A stretch of 64,000 nucleotides of DNA from NCBI GenBank assembly GCA_022842465.1, contig JALHPN010000008.1, forward strand, positions 23,254 through 87,253, written 5' to 3'. Every line of letters starts with the position of its first letter. The first letter of the stretch is position 1. Below the pieces are notes generated by a model, which searched no databases, had not been told where the DNA came from, and saw nothing but the letters and a program-made list of their open reading frames with translations. The position numbers and the translations under genes were made by a program. This document shows, one piece after another, positions 61,449-64,000 of this stretch. Source of the DNA: Polyangiaceae bacterium. Lineage in GTDB: Bacteria > Myxococcota_A > Polyangia > Polyangiales > Polyangiaceae.

Positions 61449-62360
61449 GTGGAGATCGAGGAGATGGAGGCGCACACGCACGACGGCGCCGTCCTCCGCG
61501 CGTGGGTGCGTGAGCCCCCGGGAGGCGTGAGGCCTCGCGGCGTCTTCGTCCTGGCGCACGCGATCTTCGCTCGGGCGTCGTCCTTCGGACGGAGGGACCG
61601 GCCCGGGCTCGTCGATCTCCTCACCGCGCGCGGCTACCGCACGATCACGTTCGATTTTCGCGGCCACGGCGCGAGCAAGGCCCCGCGTCCGTGGCGCTAC
61701 GACGATCTCGTCCGATCGGACGTGCCGGTGATGATCGAGCTCGCCCGCGCGCGCGCCGAGGAAGAAGAGGAGGCGCCGCTTCCCGTCCTCCTCGCGGGCC
61801 ACTCGCTCGGCGGCCACGTCGGCCTCGCCGCCCACGGGACGGGTCGGACGAAGGTGGACGGCTTCCTCCTCCTCGCGACGAACCTGTGGCTGCCCGAGGT
61901 CGAGCCGTCGCGCGCGCGGCGCGTCGCGAAGCGAGCCTTCGCGCGCGTGCTGGCGCCGATCCTCGCGCGGTCGGAGGTGGTCCCCGTCCGCCGCCTCGGC
62001 CTCGCGAGCGACGACGCGCCCTCGGGGGTCGTACGGGACATCCTCGCCTTGGCCGACGGCAAGCCATGGCGCAGCGACGACGGCGCGGACGACTACCTCG
62101 CCGCCCTCGGCCGCGTCGCCGTCCCGGTCTCCTCCGTCGTGAGCGTCGGCGATCACCTCGCATGCGCCCCGTCCGCCGGCGCCGCCTTCGCCCGCCGCTG
62201 CGCCGGACCGGTCGACGTCGTCACCGTGCTCCGCTCCGACGACGGCGGGCCCGCCCCCGGCCACATGCCGCTCGCTACGACGCTGCGCGCGCGGAGCGCC
62301 GTCGAGCGCGCGCTGGGGTGGCTCGAGGGGCGTCTCGCGGCGAGCCTGCCGCGCAGCTGA
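61449..62360 (+). CDS. Alpha/beta hydrolase
   Basis: 303 residues from GTG 61449 (ATG 61464 is possible). Core features: GVFVLAHAIFARASSFGRRD, TITFDFRGHGAS, nucleophile elbow LLAGHSLGGHVGLA with Ser, and a late GHMPLATT with the catalytic His. The Asp is probably in SVGDHLACAPS. Substrate is undetermined; a carboxylesterase or peptidase-like function is possible. It is divergent from the Gly-rich lipoprotein. Confidence 0.85.
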   Translation: MEIEEMEAHTHDGAVLRAWVREPPGGVRPRGVFVLAHAIFARASSFGRRDRPGLVDLLTARGYRTITFDFRGHGASKAPRPWRYDDLVRSDVPVMIELARARAEEEEEAPLPVLLAGHSLGGHVGLAAHGTGRTKVDGFLLLATNLWLPEVEPSRARRVAKRAFARVLAPILARSEVVPVRRLGLASDDAPSGVVRDILALADGKPWRSDDGADDYLAALGRVAVPVSSVVSVGDHLACAPSAGAAFARRCAGPVDVVTVLRSDDGGPAPGHMPLATTLRARSAVERALGWLEGRLAASLPRS

Positions 62361-62388
62361 GACGGCGCGCGTGCTACCTCGAAGGGGC

Positions 62389-62511
62389 ATGGTCGACCTG
62401 CTCGCGTCCCGCCTCGCCGCGCGTGCCGCGCTCGCCGAAGCGCGCGCCGAGCTCGCCGGGTGGTCGCGACGTACGGCCTGCCGCTCGAAGGAGAGCGATG
62501 AGCCCGCGTGA
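62389..62511 (+). CDS. Possible small protein
   Basis: 40 residues (starts MVDLLASRLAARAALAEARA), fully helical and Ala/Arg-rich, as any GC-rich frame can be. GAAGGGG lies five bases before the ATG, which is the main support. No relative recognised. Confidence 0.25.
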   Translation: MVDLLASRLAARAALAEARAELAGWSRRTACRSKESDEPA

Positions 62512-62548
62512 GGTGCAAGGACGACGACGTAGCACGCTCGCGCGGGCG

Positions 62549-62932
62549 TCAGCCGTCGCCGTCGCCGTCGCCCGAGCCGTCGCCGTCGCCCGAGCCTCCG
62601 CCGCCGCCCGTGCCGTCCCCCGACGAGGAAGACGACGACGTCGTCGTGCACACGCGGCAGAGCGACTCGCAGCCGTCGGATCCGGTCGAGGTGTCGGAGC
62701 AGGTCTTGTCCTTGTTCGGTCCTTCGGTGCACGTGCAGGCGCCGTTGATGCACATGCTCTTGCGCGAGCAGGACTGGGACGACGACGACGAGCCGCTCGA
62801 CGTCGAGGAGCTCGTGCCGCTCGAGCCGCTCGAGCTCGAGCTCGACGTGTTGTCGTCGCTGCTGCAGCCGGTCGAGAGGAGCACCGCAGCCGCGGCGAGG
62901 GGGAGAAGGACGACGCGGACGATGGCGATCAT
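62549..62932 (-). CDS. Ser/Gly-rich lipoprotein
   Basis: 127 residues. Lipobox LLSTGCSS, then a long Ser/Thr/Gly linker and six or more Cys (CSRKSMCINGACTCTEGP, CSDTSTGSDGCESLCRVC), ending in a Gly/Asp repeat GDGDGSGDGDGDG. ATG 62932 has AGGAGG eight bases upstream. Small secreted disulfide-rich protein of unknown function; this style is common in myxobacteria. Confidence 0.68.
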   Translation of the reverse strand: MIAIVRVVLLPLAAAAVLLSTGCSSDDNTSSSSSSGSSGTSSSTSSGSSSSSQSCSRKSMCINGACTCTEGPNKDKTCSDTSTGSDGCESLCRVCTTTSSSSSSGDGTGGGGGSGDGDGSGDGDGDG

Positions 62933-63092
62933 GGGAGAGCCTCCTGGCAACGAAGCTCGACCGTATCACGCTCGGCGTCCATGCTGCGCCGACGGCTGGA
63001 TCGCGTCGTTCGCGGCATCGGCCCCGCAGCGCACGAGCAACGGCGGTTTCTCGAACGAGCCTGCGCGGCACGTCGTGTGCTCCGCCCGGGGC

Positions 63093-63512
63093 ATGAAGCT
63101 CTCCGCATCGCTCGCCGCGTTCGCGCTCACGGCCACCGTCCTCGCCGGCTGCGCGGGGCCCCCGAGCGAGGAGGACACGTCCGGGGAAGGCTCGTCGGCG
63201 ATGTTCGGCCTCTTCGATCCTCCCTTCGAGGATGGGCTCTACGTCGGCGAAGGCGACGGCGAGCGGCTGTCGCTCGATCTCCGCGAGACCGCCGTGACCA
63301 TCACCCTCCACTACCGCGACACTGGCAACACGGTCTCCCTCTGCGAGGCCGAGATCAGCCGGATCGTCGGGACGCCCCGCGACGGCGCATGGCCGTTCCG
63401 CGGCCGCGCGTGCCGAGGCGACATCCGGCGCGCCTCCGGCGACGGCGTGTACCTGTCGTGGGAGCTCCTCGGCGGCGTCCGGGGCTCGCGCACCTTCGCC
63501 CCGAAGCGCTGA
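63093..63512 (+). CDS. Small lipoprotein
   Basis: 139 residues. Signal peptide with lipobox VLAGCAGP near residue 20. The mature part is beta-rich (LYVGEGDGERLSLDLRETAV, VSLCEAEISRIVG, GVYLSWELLGGVRGS), probably a single small sandwich. No domain recognised. It converges with the SDR gene. Confidence 0.65.
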   Translation: MKLSASLAAFALTATVLAGCAGPPSEEDTSGEGSSAMFGLFDPPFEDGLYVGEGDGERLSLDLRETAVTITLHYRDTGNTVSLCEAEISRIVGTPRDGAWPFRGRACRGDIRRASGDGVYLSWELLGGVRGSRTFAPKR

Positions 63513-63522
63513 GCGCGAGCCG

Positions 63523-64000
63523 TCAGGCGCGCCCGTAGAGCGGCAGTGCGGCGCCGCTGACGTCCCTGGCGTCGTCGGACAAGAGGAACGCGATCACCTT
63601 CGCGGCCGAGCCGAGCGGCACCCAGCGGGTGGCGTCCTCGTGGGGCATGGCCGCGCGGTTCGCCGGGGTGTCGAGCGTGCTCGGGAGGATCGCGTTCACG
63701 CGGATCCCGTGGTCGCGCACTTCGGCGGCGACGACCTCGGCCATCGAGACGACGGCGGCCTTCGACGCCGCGTAGGCCGCGGCGCCTCCGCTCGTCCAGG
63801 GGCGCGAGGCGGCGCGCGAGCCGACCACGACGATGCTGCCGTGCTTCGCCTCCACCATGCCCGGGAGGAGCGCGCGGAGCCCGTGGTACACGGTGTCGAG
63901 GTTCCGGCGCATCATCGACGCGTAGACCGCGTCGTCGTCCGCCTCGTGGAGCGGCGCGCCGCCCTCCCATCCGCCCGCGGCGAGGACGGCGTGCGTCGGC
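63523..64000 (-). CDS. Short-chain dehydrogenase/reductase, N-terminus beyond the window
   Basis: The frame is open to the right edge. Visible part: HAVLAAGG, a NLDTVYHGLRALLPGM helix, IVVVGSRAA with catalytic Ser, AAYAASKAAVV with the YxxxK pair, RVNAILPSTLDTPANRAAMP and a C-terminus ending LPLYGRA. Classical SDR; oxidises or reduces a small alcohol or ketone with NAD(P). The cofactor-binding TGxxxGxG is outside the window. Confidence 0.85.
   Translation of the reverse strand, partial: PTHAVLAAGGWEGGAPLHEADDDAVYASMMRRNLDTVYHGLRALLPGMVEAKHGSIVVVGSRAASRPWTSGGAAAYAASKAAVVSMAEVVAAEVRDHGIRVNAILPSTLDTPANRAAMPHEDATRWVPLGSAAKVIAFLLSDDARDVSGAALPLYGRA

Noticed and set aside
62549..62640. Possible short tandem repeat (GCCGTCGCC units)
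   Set aside because: It encodes the Gly/Asp tail of the lipoprotein on the minus strand; simple coding low complexity rather than a separate element.

Overview
This 64-kb window is high-GC bacterial chromosome, most likely from a myxobacterium (Myxococcota, Polyangia-like). The reasons are a MYXO-CTERM-type C-terminal tail (9732-11231), many lipobox-bearing secreted proteins of unknown function, a giant Ser/Thr kinase fused to an ATPase and helical repeats (43796-47431), and a large glycine-rich lipoprotein (59795-61363). The genus is an inference. No rRNA or CRISPR array was seen. One intact tRNA is present.

Layout. 1-1396: end of a GH15 glycosidase gene and a small membrane protein. 1405-8152 (minus): an Mrp/Mnh sodium-proton antiporter operon (A/B fusion, then C, D, E, F, G) that continues through a hypothetical gene into a gluconokinase gene. 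8487-12055: a lipoprotein, a broken AbiEii remnant, a protease-like protein lacking catalytic residues, and a DUF1697 protein.

12250-37570 is a 25-kb integrative island in the 3' half of a tRNA-Val(GAC) gene. It is flanked by a perfect 46-bp direct repeat that starts at the anticodon loop. A tyrosine integrase and an excisionase-like gene sit beside the intact tRNA. Cargo, from left to right: an AbiEi/AbiEii pair behind a palindromic operator; an eight-gene minus-strand operon (28180 down to 14150) with hsdR, an HNH nuclease gene, hsdM, hsdS, two unknown genes with HEPN-like RxxxxH motifs, an Mrr-type nuclease and a 1180-residue unknown protein; a serine recombinase; an ADP-ribosylglycohydrolase; an XRE regulator; a frameshifted lipoprotein gene; and a primase-polymerase/helicase. 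Every junction in the eight-gene operon is overlapping or within 8 bases, so it is probably one co-regulated restriction and defence unit. It is the best candidate here for an undescribed multi-component system.

38024-64000 returns to ordinary chromosome: two coupled lipoproteins, a class II aldolase/short-chain dehydrogenase fusion, a thioredoxin-like/di-heme peroxidase fusion followed by an ECF-like sigma factor, the kinase, a ChrR-type cupin, a beta-barrel protein with two thioredoxin-fold lipoproteins, a TonB-like protein, ZnuA and ZnuC without a local permease, arginine N-succinyltransferase, an alpha/beta hydrolase, several lipoproteins, and a short-chain dehydrogenase cut by the right edge.
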